A stretch of 64,000 nt of DNA from Ramlibacter sp. (GCA_019635435.1 JAHBZM010000001.1:3596001-3660000), one strand, 5' to 3'. Shown: positions 33,168 to 41,949, counted from the stretch's first letter. Notes: generated by a model not told the origin, from the letters alone. Translations and numbers: made by a program.

Positions 33168-33219
33168 CAAGCCTTCCATTGTCGCACGCTGGCTTGACCC
33201 GCGCATGAAGGGCCCGTCA

Positions 33220-33259
33220 TGCGCCATGGTGCGCCATGATGGCGCATCGAATCGATTCG
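33220..33259. promoter_or_regulatory. Cluster of palindromes between rhlE and a degenerate signalling gene
   Basis: TGCGCCAT occurs at 33220-33227 and 33230-33237, ten bases apart, and inverted (ATGGCGCA) at 33239-33246; the last two make TGCGCCATGATGGCGCA. CGAATCGATTCG at 33248-33259 is a perfect 12-base palindrome. A nearby A+T-rich stretch, GTAATAATAAG at about 33266, could be a -10. Arrangement on the same helical face suggests an operator for a dimeric regulator. Confidence 0.5.
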
Positions 33260-33321
33260 TAAAATGTAATAATAAGTCGCTATATCGACAAGCCCTATCC
33301 GGCCCGCAAAGGAGGATATCC

Positions 33322-34470
33322 ATGAGTTCAACCATGCCGCCGCGCACCACGGTGTTCAGGAACAGCGTCGCCGGGTTCGAGTCCGTTTTCCAGCAGTCGC
33401 TGGGGGACGCCATGGCCGGCGGCCGGTGGCAGGAGCTGGTGGCCGGCATGGGCGCCGACATGGCTGAATCGGTCCGCCAGACATTGGCCGGACTGACCGA
33501 ACTCACGCGCTCGCGGCGGCTGGGCTCGCATGAGGCGCGCTGGCTGCAGGAGCCGCTGCAGCGCCTGTACCAGGCCGGCATTTCGGCCCAGCGCCTGTCG
33601 CGCCTGGCCGACCAGGCCAGCACCCGCACGGGCGAGGCCGTCGCCCTTGATGAAGTCGTGGCCGACGCGGTCTCGCACCACCAGCAGCGCTCACCGCGCC
33701 ACCGCATCGTGGCCGACCTGGCCCGGGTGGATGTGCTGGCCGAGCCCGAGTCGCTGGCCAGCGCCATGGATTCGCTGCTGAGCTGGAGCCTCAACCTGGG
33801 CCAGGACATCAACGTCAAGCTCACGCGTGAAACCGGCCGCCCGCGCGGCGAAGTCTGGGTCCGCATCACCGAGCTCAACCACAACGCCGACCAGGACCGT
33901 CACCTGAATTCGGTGGACTGGTACGTGCTCTGGCAGCTGGCGCGCCTGAAGGGCGTGCGGGTCAAGCGCAAGATCGAGGCGGACCGCATCCGCGTGGTGG
34001 TTCAGTTCGACCGCGTGATGAGCCAGCACTCGGGCCTTGCGGTGCTGGAGGTCGAGTCCGGCCGCGAGTCCGGGGCACCGCTGTTTGACCCCGACCAGAC
34101 CGAGGTGTGGTGCGTCATGCCGCGCGGCAACCTCGCCACCCTGGCCTACGACACGCTGCGTCCGCATGTGAAGCGCCTGCGCACACTGGGCGACTTGCGG
34201 GCACTGGCCGACACCACCGCCGTGCCCGACTGCCTGGTGTCGGTCCCCGAGTTCCTGGACACCGAGGCCTTCCGCTACTGGCGCCGCTCCGCCCATGAAG
34301 TGCGCGGACGCGGCCTGGCCGTGATTGAAATTTCACCCATTGCCAATGTGTTCGACGTGGGCGGCTTTGGCTCGCGCAGCGTGGGCCGGGTCAGCTCGAA
34401 CAGCCTGCGCGACAAGCTGCTCGCGGCCATCGTGTTCGAGCTCAGCCACCTCGCCAACGCCACCGACTGA
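33322..34470 (+). CDS. Degenerate kinase/receiver-like signalling protein
   Basis: 382 residues, strong AAAGGAGG ribosome-binding site at 33308-33315. Residues about 105-235 have the spacing of a histidine-kinase ATPase domain (SLASAMDSLLSWSLNLGQDI in the N-box position, then a VWVRITE strand and a KRKIEADRIRVVVQF strand), but no N-box Asn and no DxGxG remain. The last ~150 residues read as an alpha/beta receiver-like fold (GLAVLEVESGRE, VWCVMPRG, LRTLGDLRAL, DCLVSVPE) without clear phospho-acceptor Asp. I infer a pseudo-kinase/pseudo-receiver scaffold. No partner is adjacent. A weaker alternative is an unrelated protein. Confidence 0.65.
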   Translation: MSSTMPPRTTVFRNSVAGFESVFQQSLGDAMAGGRWQELVAGMGADMAESVRQTLAGLTELTRSRRLGSHEARWLQEPLQRLYQAGISAQRLSRLADQASTRTGEAVALDEVVADAVSHHQQRSPRHRIVADLARVDVLAEPESLASAMDSLLSWSLNLGQDINVKLTRETGRPRGEVWVRITELNHNADQDRHLNSVDWYVLWQLARLKGVRVKRKIEADRIRVVVQFDRVMSQHSGLAVLEVESGRESGAPLFDPDQTEVWCVMPRGNLATLAYDTLRPHVKRLRTLGDLRALADTTAVPDCLVSVPEFLDTEAFRYWRRSAHEVRGRGLAVIEISPIANVFDVGGFGSRSVGRVSSNSLRDKLLAAIVFELSHLANATD

Positions 34471-34499
34471 GGGCGCCGGCGGCCCGGCTGCTCAGGCGC

Positions 34500-35381
34500 T
34501 CAGAGGCTGCGCGCCGAGAAGGTGTCGCAGGCCTTGACGGCCCCGGTCCGCAGCCCGGTCGAGAACCAGCGCTGGCGCTGCGCGCTGGTGCCGTGGGTAA
34601 AGCTCTCGGGCACCACGGCCCCGCCGCTGCCGCGCTGCAGGGCGTCGTCACCAATCTTCGCGGCGGCATTCATGGCTTCTTCCACATCGCCCTGCTCCAG
34701 GATCTGCCGCGCGTTCTGTGCATGGTGGGCCCAGACGCCGGCCAGACAGTCGGCCTGCAGCTCCAGCCGCACGCTCAGCGCGTTGTATTCGACCTGGCTG
34801 AGCCGGCCGCGCATCTCGTCCATCTTGCGGCTGATGCCCATGAGGTTCTGCACATGGTGGCCCACTTCATGCGCGATCACATAGGCCTGGGCAAAGTCGC
34901 CCGGCGCGCCAAGGCGGTTTTTGAGCGTTTCATAGAAGCCCAGGTCGATGTAGACCTTCTGGTCACCCGGGCAGTAGAACGGGCCCATGGCCGCGTGGCC
35001 CTGGCCGCAGGCCGTGCGAGTGGCGCCGCGGAACAGCACCAGCCGCGGCTCGCGGTAGGTCGCGCCCGACTGGCTGAACTGCTGCTTCCACACGTCTTCG
35101 GTGTCGGCCAGCACGGTGGAAACAAATTTGGCCAGGCGGTCGTCGGCCGGCGGGCGCTGGGCCGGCGCCTGCTGCACCTGGGCCGTGGGCGCGCCGCCGC
35201 CGCTGAGCAGGTTCAGGAGGGTCAGCGGGTTGATGCCAAAGATCCAGCCCCCCACCAGCGCGATCACGATGGTGCCAACGCCGATGCTGCGGCCGCCAAA
35301 CAACCCACCGCCCCCGGAGCCGCCCGATTCGCCCCGGCGGTCTTCCACGTTGTCCGACTCACGGTTGCCTTCCCATTTCAC
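34500..35381 (-). CDS. ypfJ: YpfJ-family neutral zinc metallopeptidase
   Basis: 293 residues. An N-terminal Gly/Arg-rich cytoplasmic start is followed by one membrane helix (IGVGTIVIALVGGWIFG, about 32-48) and a periplasmic peptidase domain with the zinc motif HEVGHH (about 170), the third-ligand region LELQADCLAGVWAHH and a disulfide-capable pair (C in FYCPGDQ and ACGQG). The family (PF04228) is related to proteins with zincin folds; its physiological substrate is unknown. It diverges from pcp with 28 bases between starts. Confidence 0.9.
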   Translation of the reverse strand: MKWEGNRESDNVEDRRGESGGSGGGGLFGGRSIGVGTIVIALVGGWIFGINPLTLLNLLSGGGAPTAQVQQAPAQRPPADDRLAKFVSTVLADTEDVWKQQFSQSGATYREPRLVLFRGATRTACGQGHAAMGPFYCPGDQKVYIDLGFYETLKNRLGAPGDFAQAYVIAHEVGHHVQNLMGISRKMDEMRGRLSQVEYNALSVRLELQADCLAGVWAHHAQNARQILEQGDVEEAMNAAAKIGDDALQRGSGGAVVPESFTHGTSAQRQRWFSTGLRTGAVKACDTFSARSL

Positions 35382-35409
35382 GAGCGGTCTCCTGCGCTAA
35401 AGTCAGCCA

Positions 35410-36081
35410 ATGGTAGCCGCCCCCCGCCCCGCCCGCACCCCGTTGCCCGTTGTGCTGGTCACGGGCTTTGACCCTTTCGGCGGCGATGCGCTCAACCCGA
35501 GCTGGCTCGTCGCGCAGGCATTGCATGGCCGGCGCATCGCGGGCCACCGCGTGGTGGGGGCACAGTTGCCCACCGTGTTCGGCCAGTCGCTTCAGGCGCT
35601 GGACGCGCTGCTGCGCGAGCACCGGCCGGTGCTGGTGGTGTGCCTGGGCCAGGCGGGCGGGCGCGCGGCGCTGTCGCTGGAGCGTGTGGCCATCAACGTC
35701 AATGACGCGCGCATCCCCGACAACGCCCAGGCCCAACCCGTGGACACGCCGGTGATCGAGGGCGGCCCCGCGGCGTATTTCACGCGGCTGCCGGTCAAGG
35801 CCATGTGGCAGGCGCTGCAGCGCGAGGGTGTGGCGGGCGAGGTCTCGCAAACCGCGGGTACCTTTGTCTGCAACCATGTCTTTTACGGCCTGATGCACGT
35901 GCTGGCCACGCGGCGCGGCCTGCGCAAGGTGCGCGGCGGTTTCATCCACGTGCCCTGGCTGCCCGGCCAGGGCACACCGGGCATGGCCCTGGACGACATG
36001 GTGCGCGGCCTGGCCATCGCCCTGCGGGCGGCGCTGCTCACCCCGGTGGACATTGCCAGGGGCGCCGGCGCGCTGCACTAA
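35410..36081 (+). CDS. pcp: Pyrrolidone-carboxylate peptidase (pyroglutamyl-peptidase I)
   Basis: 223 residues. Removes N-terminal pyroglutamate from peptides. The Cys-peptidase C15 motifs are recognisable: FDPFGGDALNPSW near the N-terminus, catalytic Glu in LERVAINVNDARIPDN, Cys in GTFVCNHVFYGLM and His in GFIHVPWLP. No signal peptide, so it works in the cytosol. Confidence 0.93.
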   Translation: MVAAPRPARTPLPVVLVTGFDPFGGDALNPSWLVAQALHGRRIAGHRVVGAQLPTVFGQSLQALDALLREHRPVLVVCLGQAGGRAALSLERVAINVNDARIPDNAQAQPVDTPVIEGGPAAYFTRLPVKAMWQALQREGVAGEVSQTAGTFVCNHVFYGLMHVLATRRGLRKVRGGFIHVPWLPGQGTPGMALDDMVRGLAIALRAALLTPVDIARGAGALH

Positions 36082-36096
36082 GCCTGGCGCGGCGGC

Positions 36097-36768
36097 TCAG
36101 CCCATGATGCTGAAGGCCCCGCCCTTTTCCACTGCGCGCTGGTAGGCCGGGCGGGCGTGGATGCGCGCCAGGAAGTCCATGAGACGCGGCCGGCTCGCGT
36201 CAAGCCCGCCGCGCGCGGCGGCCGCCTCGAGCGGAAAGCTCATCTGGATGTCGGCTCCAGTGAATTCGGCGCCGGCAAACCAGGGCGACTTGCCCAGCTC
36301 GGCCTCCAGATAGTCCAGGTGCTGCCGGATGTTGGGCAGGATGAAGCCGCTCTTGGCCTTGCCGGCGATGGCCCTGGCGATGGGCTTCGCGAAAAACGGC
36401 ATCTTCGCCTTCTCGATCTGGTCAAACACCAGCTTGAGCAGCAGGGGCGGCATGGCCGAGCCTTCGGCGTAATGCATCCAGTAGCGGTAGCGCAGGCGCT
36501 CGGGCGTGCCCAGCAGCGGCGCCAGCCGGCCCGCCCCATGCCCGTCGATCAGGTATTCCAGGATGGCGCCCGACTCGGCCAGCGTGAAATCGCCGTCGGT
36601 GATCACGGGGGATTTGCCCAGCGGATGGACCTGGCGCAGCTCGGGCGGCGCGAGCATGGTCTTGCGGTCCCGCTCATAGCGCTTGATCTCATAGGCAAGA
36701 CCCAGCTCCTCGAGCAACCAGAGCACGCGCTGCGAACGGGAGTTGTTGAGGTGATGAACGACGATCAT
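36097..36768 (-). CDS. Glutathione S-transferase
   Basis: 223 residues from the ATG at 36768. The thioredoxin-like N-domain starts MIVVHHLNNSRSQRVLWLLE with Ser10/Arg-Ser-Gln in the glutathione-activating position, followed by NHPLGKSPVI-like VHPLGKSPVIT and the glutathione-gamma-Glu motif ESGAILEYL. The C-terminal helical domain has the ADIQMSFPLEAA capping box. This corresponds to the bacterial GST class with an SxRxxR start; substrate unknown. Confidence 0.9.
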   Translation of the reverse strand: MIVVHHLNNSRSQRVLWLLEELGLAYEIKRYERDRKTMLAPPELRQVHPLGKSPVITDGDFTLAESGAILEYLIDGHGAGRLAPLLGTPERLRYRYWMHYAEGSAMPPLLLKLVFDQIEKAKMPFFAKPIARAIAGKAKSGFILPNIRQHLDYLEAELGKSPWFAGAEFTGADIQMSFPLEAAAARGGLDASRPRLMDFLARIHARPAYQRAVEKGGAFSIMG

Positions 36769-36861
36769 GGATGGAACCTTTCGATTGACTGGCGTCCATC
36801 CTAAGCCACCGCCATGTCCCTGCTGACACCTTGCAAGGCCCATCGCGCCTAAAATCAGTCC

Positions 36862-37713
36862 GTGTCCATTCTCAACGCCGACCTGCACTGCCACTCCGTC
36901 GTCTCCGACGGCACCCTCGTGCCCGAAGAGCTGGCCGCGCGCGCGGCGGCCAATGGCGTCGAACTGTGGGCCCTGACCGACCATGACGAGATTGGCGGGC
37001 AGCACCGGGCGGCAGCCGCGGCCCGTGCGCAGGGCATGAAGTACCTCACGGGCACCGAAATCTCGGTGACCTTCGCCGGCGAAACCGTTCACATCGTGGG
37101 GTTGGGTTTTGACCCCGACAACGCAGCCATGCGGCAAGGCCTGACCGCCACGCGCGGCGGACGCGAGGGCCGGGCCCGCGAGATGGCGCAGCAGCTGGCC
37201 CAGGCCGGCATCCCCGGCGCCTACGAAGGCGCCCTGAAATTCGTGGGCAACCCCGAGCTCATCTCCCGCACCCATTTCGCGCGCTTCCTGGTGGAAACAG
37301 GTGTCTGCAAGGAAACCGCCGAGGTGTTCCGCAAATACCTGACCGAAGGCAAGCCCGGCTATGTGCCGCACCGCTGGGCCTCGCTGCAGCACGCGGTGCA
37401 GTGGATCACGCAGGCCGGCGGCGCGGCCGTGATTGCCCACCCCGCGCGCTACAAGTTCACCGCCAACGAGGAATACGCGCTGTTCACCGAGTTCAAGGCC
37501 CACGGCGGCCAGGCGGTCGAGGTGGTGACCGGCAGCCACACCGCCGCCGAGGCCGTGCGCTACGCCGAGACGGCGCGCGAGTTCGGCCTCGCCGCCTCGC
37601 GCGGCAGCGACTTCCACAGCCCCGACGAAAGCCACACCGACCTCGGCAAGCTGCCCTACCTGCCTGGTGAACTCACCCCGGTCTGGGAATTGCTCGCGGA
37701 CCGCATCCAGTGA
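36862..37713 (+). CDS. PHP-domain phosphatase, RNase AM (YciV) family
   Basis: 283 residues, GTG start at 36862. The trinuclear metal site of PHP enzymes is visible: DLHCHSVVSDG, LTDHDEIGG, TEIS...VHIVG, HPARY and the C-terminal RGSDFHS. The N-terminal Asn-Ala and MSRTHFAR-like ISRTHFARFL fit the YciV family, which acts as 3',5'-nucleoside bisphosphate phosphatase and 5'-3' exonuclease (RNase AM), trimming 5' ends of ribosomal RNAs. Its stop overlaps the next start by four bases (GTGA). Confidence 0.9.
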   Translation: MSILNADLHCHSVVSDGTLVPEELAARAAANGVELWALTDHDEIGGQHRAAAAARAQGMKYLTGTEISVTFAGETVHIVGLGFDPDNAAMRQGLTATRGGREGRAREMAQQLAQAGIPGAYEGALKFVGNPELISRTHFARFLVETGVCKETAEVFRKYLTEGKPGYVPHRWASLQHAVQWITQAGGAAVIAHPARYKFTANEEYALFTEFKAHGGQAVEVVTGSHTAAEAVRYAETAREFGLAASRGSDFHSPDESHTDLGKLPYLPGELTPVWELLADRIQ

Positions 37714-38609
37714 GCGGCCCGCGTTCGCAGCGCGCGCTGGTCGGCATCGCGCTGGCAACCGCCGCGGTCGCCTGCTTTGCCACGCTGGACACCACCACCA
37801 AGTACGTGAGCCTGAGCGTTCCGGTGCTCATGGCGCTGTGGTTCCGCTACCTGTTCCAGGCCGTGGCCACCACGGTGGCCGTGCTGCCCCTGCGCGGGCT
37901 GTCGGTGCTGCGCACGGCCCACCCCCGCTACCAGTGCCTGCGCGGCGCGCTGCTGTTCACCACCAGCCTGTTCGCCTTCTTCAGCCTCAAGTACATGCCG
38001 GTGGGCGAGTTCACCGCCATCGTGATGATCACGCCGCTGGTCATCACCCTGCTGGCCGCCACCCAGCTCAAGGAGCATGTCTCGTCGCTGCGCTGGGTGC
38101 TGGTGGCGGGTGGTTTTGCCGGCACCATGATCATCATCCGCCCCGGTGGCGGCAGCTTCACCTGGACGCTGTTGCTGCCGCTGGGCCTGGTGGCGTCCAA
38201 TGCCTGGTTCCAGGTGCTCACCAGCAAGCTCGCCAAGACCGAGGACTCCCTCACCATGCATTTCTACACCGGATGGGTGGGTACGCTGCTGGCCTCGGTG
38301 GCCTTGCCTTTTGTCTGGGCGTCGCTGGATTCGTGGACGCTCTGGGCCGGCCTGTGCCTCATGGGGTTCATGGGCACTGTGGGGCATTTCTTCCTGATCC
38401 TGGCCTACAAGAAAGCGCCCGCCGCCACGCTCACGCCCTACCTGTATGCGCAGATCGGCTTTGCGATGCTGGGCGGCTGGCTGGTGTTCGAGCATGTGCC
38501 CGACCGCACCTCGCTCGCGGGCATTGCGCTGGTCGCGGTGTGCGGTGCCGCGGGGGCCTGGCTGACCGTGCGGGAAAGCCGCATCGTGGTCGAACCCGTG
38601 GAATCATGA
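37710..38609 (+). CDS. EamA/DMT-family transporter
   Basis: 299 residues with ten predicted membrane helices in two EamA repeats; the first repeat carries LDTTTKYVSLSVPVLMALWFR and the end of the second YLYAQIGFAMLGGWLVFEHVPD. Members export amino acids, nucleotides or sugars; substrate unknown. GTG start overlapping the PHP gene, and nine bases before the YciO-type gene, so all three are one transcript. Confidence 0.9.
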   Translation: MSGPRSQRALVGIALATAAVACFATLDTTTKYVSLSVPVLMALWFRYLFQAVATTVAVLPLRGLSVLRTAHPRYQCLRGALLFTTSLFAFFSLKYMPVGEFTAIVMITPLVITLLAATQLKEHVSSLRWVLVAGGFAGTMIIIRPGGGSFTWTLLLPLGLVASNAWFQVLTSKLAKTEDSLTMHFYTGWVGTLLASVALPFVWASLDSWTLWAGLCLMGFMGTVGHFFLILAYKKAPAATLTPYLYAQIGFAMLGGWLVFEHVPDRTSLAGIALVAVCGAAGAWLTVRESRIVVEPVES

Positions 38610-38618
38610 CAATCCATC

Positions 38619-39248
38619 ATGGCCCAGTATTTCGAAGTCCATCCTGAGAACCCGCAGACCCGCCTGCTCAAGCAGGCCGTGGGCCTGCTGGAACGCGGCG
38701 GCATCGTGGCCGTTCCCACCGACTCCAGCTACGCGCTGGTCTGCCACCTGGACGACAAGGCCGCGGCCGACCGGCTGCGCCAGATCCGCCAGGTGGACGA
38801 CAAGCACCACCTCACGCTGCTGTGCCGCGACCTCGGTGAACTGGCCAACTACGCGCGGGTCGACAACAGGCAATACCGCCTGCTCAAGTCCGCCACGCCG
38901 GGCGCCTACACCTTCATCCTGGAGGCCACGCGCGAAGTGCCGCGCCGCCTGAGCCACCCGCAGCGCAAGACCATTGGCCTGCGCGTGCCCGACCACCGCG
39001 CGTTGCAGGAACTGCTGGCCCTGCACGGCGCGCCGCTGCTGGCCACCACGCTCATCCCGCCGGGCGAAACCGATCCGCTCAACGACGCCCATGACATCCG
39101 CGAGCGCTTTGAACACCAGATCGCCGGCGTCATCGACGCGGGCGCCTGCCCGTCCGAGCCCACCACCGTGATCGACATGCATGACGGCGACAGCGAACCC
39201 GTGGTGGTGCGCCAGGGCCGGGGCGACCTCGCCCGGCTCGGACTCTGA
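38619..39248 (+). CDS. YciO-type Sua5/YrdC-domain protein
   Basis: 209 residues. The YrdC fold is complete: GLLERGGIVAVPTDSSYAL, KHHLTLLCRDLGEL with the substrate-binding KHH instead of KRR, PGAYTFIL, RKTIGLRVPDH and PSEPTTVIDM. This subtype (YciO) is related to, but distinct from, the essential threonylcarbamoyl-AMP synthase TsaC; its exact role is not established. Lies between the EamA transporter and the site-2 protease on the same strand. Confidence 0.9.
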   Translation: MAQYFEVHPENPQTRLLKQAVGLLERGGIVAVPTDSSYALVCHLDDKAAADRLRQIRQVDDKHHLTLLCRDLGELANYARVDNRQYRLLKSATPGAYTFILEATREVPRRLSHPQRKTIGLRVPDHRALQELLALHGAPLLATTLIPPGETDPLNDAHDIRERFEHQIAGVIDAGACPSEPTTVIDMHDGDSEPVVVRQGRGDLARLGL

Positions 39249-39286
39249 GACGGGTGGCCTGCGGGCCGTCTGAGACAATCCCCCCC

Positions 39287-39955
39287 GTGGACATAGCCAA
39301 CCTGATTCAAACCATCGCGATCTACGCACTGCCCGTGCTGTTCGCCATCACCATCCATGAAGCCGCGCACGGCTATGCCGCGCGCCATTTCGGCGACAAC
39401 ACCGCCGCGATGATGGGCCGCATCACGCTCAATCCGGTCAAGCACATTGATCCGGTGGGCACGATCCTGATGCCGCTGATGCTGTACTTCGCCACCTCGG
39501 GGGCCTTCCTGTTTGGCTACGCCAAGCCGGTCCCGGTCAACTTCGGCCAGTTGCGCAACCCCAAGCGCGACATGATCTGGGTGGCCCTGGCCGGGCCCGC
39601 CTCCAACTTCGTCCAGGCCATTGCCTGGGCCGTCGTGTTCACGCTGCTGGCTGGCAGCGGTGTGCAGGAACGCTTCTTCCTTGAGATGGCGCGCGCCGGC
39701 GTGCTGGTCAATCTGGTGATGTGGGCCTTCAACCTGTTCCCGCTGCCGCCGCTGGACGGTGGCCGCATCCTGGTCGGGGTCCTGCCCTGGAAGCAGGCGC
39801 AGGCCGTGTCCCGGCTCGAACCCTGGGGCTTCTTCATCGTCATGGGCCTGGTGCTGCTGGGTGTGGTGGGAACCTACTGGTTGCGCCCGCTGATGGACCT
39901 GGGTTATGGCGCCATCGGCCTGCTGCTCACGCCGTTGACGGCCCTGTTCCGATAA
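39287..39955 (+). CDS. Site-2 protease (M50 family)
   Basis: 222 residues from a GTG at 39287, chosen because it begins exactly at the first membrane helix (VDIANLIQTIAIYALPVLF). Zinc motif HEAAH at about 23-27 and the third ligand in FNLFPLPPLDGGR at about 150-162 define an M50 intramembrane metalloprotease, with about six membrane segments. It lacks the PDZ domains of RseP, placing it in the small, PDZ-free class; substrate unknown. trpS follows after 16 bases. Confidence 0.9.
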   Translation: MDIANLIQTIAIYALPVLFAITIHEAAHGYAARHFGDNTAAMMGRITLNPVKHIDPVGTILMPLMLYFATSGAFLFGYAKPVPVNFGQLRNPKRDMIWVALAGPASNFVQAIAWAVVFTLLAGSGVQERFFLEMARAGVLVNLVMWAFNLFPLPPLDGGRILVGVLPWKQAQAVSRLEPWGFFIVMGLVLLGVVGTYWLRPLMDLGYGAIGLLLTPLTALFR

Positions 39956-39971
39956 ACCACCGTTCGTCACC

Positions 39972-41264
39972 ATGAGTTCCGCGTCTCCCGTCCGCTTCCT
40001 CACCGGCATCACCACCACCGGCACGCCCCACCTGGGCAATTTCGTTGGCGCCATCCGCCCCGCCGTGGCGGCCAGCAAGACGCCCGGCATCGAGAGCTAC
40101 TACTTCCTGGCCGACTACCACGCGCTGATCAAGTGCGACGAGCCCGCGCGCATCCAGCGCTCCACGCTGGAAATCGCCGCCACCTGGCTGGCCGCCGGGC
40201 TGGACCCAGACAAGGTGTTTTTCTACCGCCAGTCCGACATCCCTGAAATCCCCGAGCTGACCTGGCTGCTGACCTGCGTGACCGGCAAGGGCGTGCTCAA
40301 CCGCGCCCACGCCTACAAGGCCTCGGTGGACAAGAACACCGCGGCCGGCAACGACGCCGACGCCGACGTCACGGCCGGCCTGTTCATGTACCCGGTGCTG
40401 ATGGCGGCCGACATCCTGATGTTCCGCTCGCACAAGATTCCCGTCGGCCGCGACCAGATCCAGCACATCGAGATGGCCCGCGACATGGCGGCCAGCTTCA
40501 ACCACCTGTATGGCGAGCACCTGGTGCCGCCCGAAGCGGTGATTGATGAATCCGTGGCCACCTTGCCCGGCCTGGACGGCCGCAAGATGAGCAAGAGCTA
40601 CGACAACACCATCCCGTTGTTTGTGCCGCGCGAGCAGATGCGCAAGCTCATCATGGGCATCGTGACCGACTCCCGCGCGCCCGGCGAGCCCAAGGACACC
40701 GAGGGCTCGGCCCTGTTCCAGCTCTACCAGGCGTTTGCCACGCCCCAGGAAACCGCCGCGTTGCGCCAGGCCTATGCCGATGGCATTGCCTGGGGAGACG
40801 CCAAGCAGCAGGTGTTCGAGCGCATTGACCGCGACATTGCGCCCATGCGCGACAAGTACCAGTCCATGGTGTCCAACCCGGCCGAGGTCGAGCGCATCCT
40901 GCTGGCCGGCGCCGACAAGGCCCGCGCGCTGTCGCGCCCCTTCATGGCCGAACTGCGCCAGGCCGTGGGCTTGCGCCACCTGGGCAGCCAGGCGGCCGCC
41001 GGCGCAGCGAGCAAGAACGCCAGGGCCGCCTTGCCGGTCTTCAAGCAGTACCGCGAGGCCGACGGCAAGTTCTATTTCAAGCTGGTGGACGCCGGTGGCG
41101 CGCTGATGCTGCAAAGCCCGGGCTTTGACAGCCCCCGCGAACCCGGCCAGCTGATTGCGCGGCTCAAGAGCCAGGACCCTGACGCGTTGCAGCAGGTCAG
41201 CGCCTGGTGGCAATCCGGCGAAGACCCGCTGACCGTGTTGAAGCAGTTCGCCGACGTCGCCTGA
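39972..41264 (+). CDS. trpS: Tryptophanyl-tRNA synthetase, with C-terminal extension
   Basis: Class I synthetase charging tRNA-Trp. The HIGH motif appears as TPHLGN (about 17-22) and KMSKS is exact at 205-209; the tryptophan site YPVLMAADILMF is intact. At 430 residues it is about 95 longer than E. coli TrpRS. The additional C-terminal part (from about residue 345) has an Ala-rich linker followed by VFKQYREADGKFYFKLVDAG, a small beta-rich domain ending LLQSPGFDSPREPGQLIARL, seen in many betaproteobacterial TrpRS. Its role is not known to me. Confidence 0.97.
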   Translation: MSSASPVRFLTGITTTGTPHLGNFVGAIRPAVAASKTPGIESYYFLADYHALIKCDEPARIQRSTLEIAATWLAAGLDPDKVFFYRQSDIPEIPELTWLLTCVTGKGVLNRAHAYKASVDKNTAAGNDADADVTAGLFMYPVLMAADILMFRSHKIPVGRDQIQHIEMARDMAASFNHLYGEHLVPPEAVIDESVATLPGLDGRKMSKSYDNTIPLFVPREQMRKLIMGIVTDSRAPGEPKDTEGSALFQLYQAFATPQETAALRQAYADGIAWGDAKQQVFERIDRDIAPMRDKYQSMVSNPAEVERILLAGADKARALSRPFMAELRQAVGLRHLGSQAAAGAASKNARAALPVFKQYREADGKFYFKLVDAGGALMLQSPGFDSPREPGQLIARLKSQDPDALQQVSAWWQSGEDPLTVLKQFADVA

Positions 41265-41286
41265 GCGGGTTTTGTTGGCATTCTGT

Positions 41287-41302
41287 ATGCAGAAAACTGC
41301 AT
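41287..41302. promoter_or_regulatory. Inverted repeat upstream of the response regulator
   Basis: ATGCAGAAAACTGCAT: two 6-base arms around AAAA, in the A+T-rich 91-base spacer between trpS and the response regulator. It could be an operator; no T-tract follows, so a terminator is less likely. Confidence 0.4.
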
Positions 41303-41355
41303 TAAGAGTTATCCTTCATCACTAAATTGTCTTCAGACCCAAATACTTTCCGCTT

Positions 41356-41949
41356 ATGAGCCTCTTTGTCATCGACGACCATCCCCTGATGCGTGAAGCC
41401 GTGGTCATGCTGCTGCGGCGCCTGCGTGGCGGCGCCAATGTGGTGGAACTGGACCGCCTGGGTGGCGTCGAGGCAGCCGTGAAGGCCCATGGCGAACCCG
41501 AGCTGTTCTGCCTGGACCTGAAACTGCCCGACACCACGGGCACCTCGGGCATCCACGAGCTCAAGAGCCGCTACCCTTCCACGCCGCTGGCCGTGCTGTC
41601 AGCCTCGCCCGCGGCCGACGCCGAGGAGCAATGCATTGAAGCCGGCGCCGACATCTACATCGAGAAATCCTCTGGCGCGAGCGAGATCGGTGCTGCGTTG
41701 CGCGCGCTGCTCAACGCCGACGGGGGTTTCGAGGAACTCACGCCCGCTGACAACAAGCTGTCCAAGCGCCAGAAGCAGCTCATCGTGATGCTGGACCGCG
41801 GCCTGTCCAATCGCGAGATCGCCGACGAACTCGGCATCAGCGAGCACACGGTCAAGGTCCATCTGTGGCGGCTGTTCCGCCGCCTGGGCGTCAAGAGCCG
41901 CACCCAGACCATCCACTACGCGCGCACCCACGGCCTGCTGACCAGCTGA
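41356..41949 (+). CDS. LuxR/FixJ-type response regulator
   Basis: 197 residues. Receiver domain: acidic pair D7-D8, phospho-acceptor Asp54 in CLDLKLPD, Thr/Ser-Ala in VLSAS and Lys in YIEKSS. C-terminal LuxR helix-turn-helix at about 134-185 (LSKRQKQLIVMLDRGLSNRE, HTVKVHLWRLFRRLGV). The cognate sensor is almost certainly the convergent histidine kinase; the two 3' ends overlap by 34 bases. Confidence 0.92.
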   Translation: MSLFVIDDHPLMREAVVMLLRRLRGGANVVELDRLGGVEAAVKAHGEPELFCLDLKLPDTTGTSGIHELKSRYPSTPLAVLSASPAADAEEQCIEAGADIYIEKSSGASEIGAALRALLNADGGFEELTPADNKLSKRQKQLIVMLDRGLSNREIADELGISEHTVKVHLWRLFRRLGVKSRTQTIHYARTHGLLTS

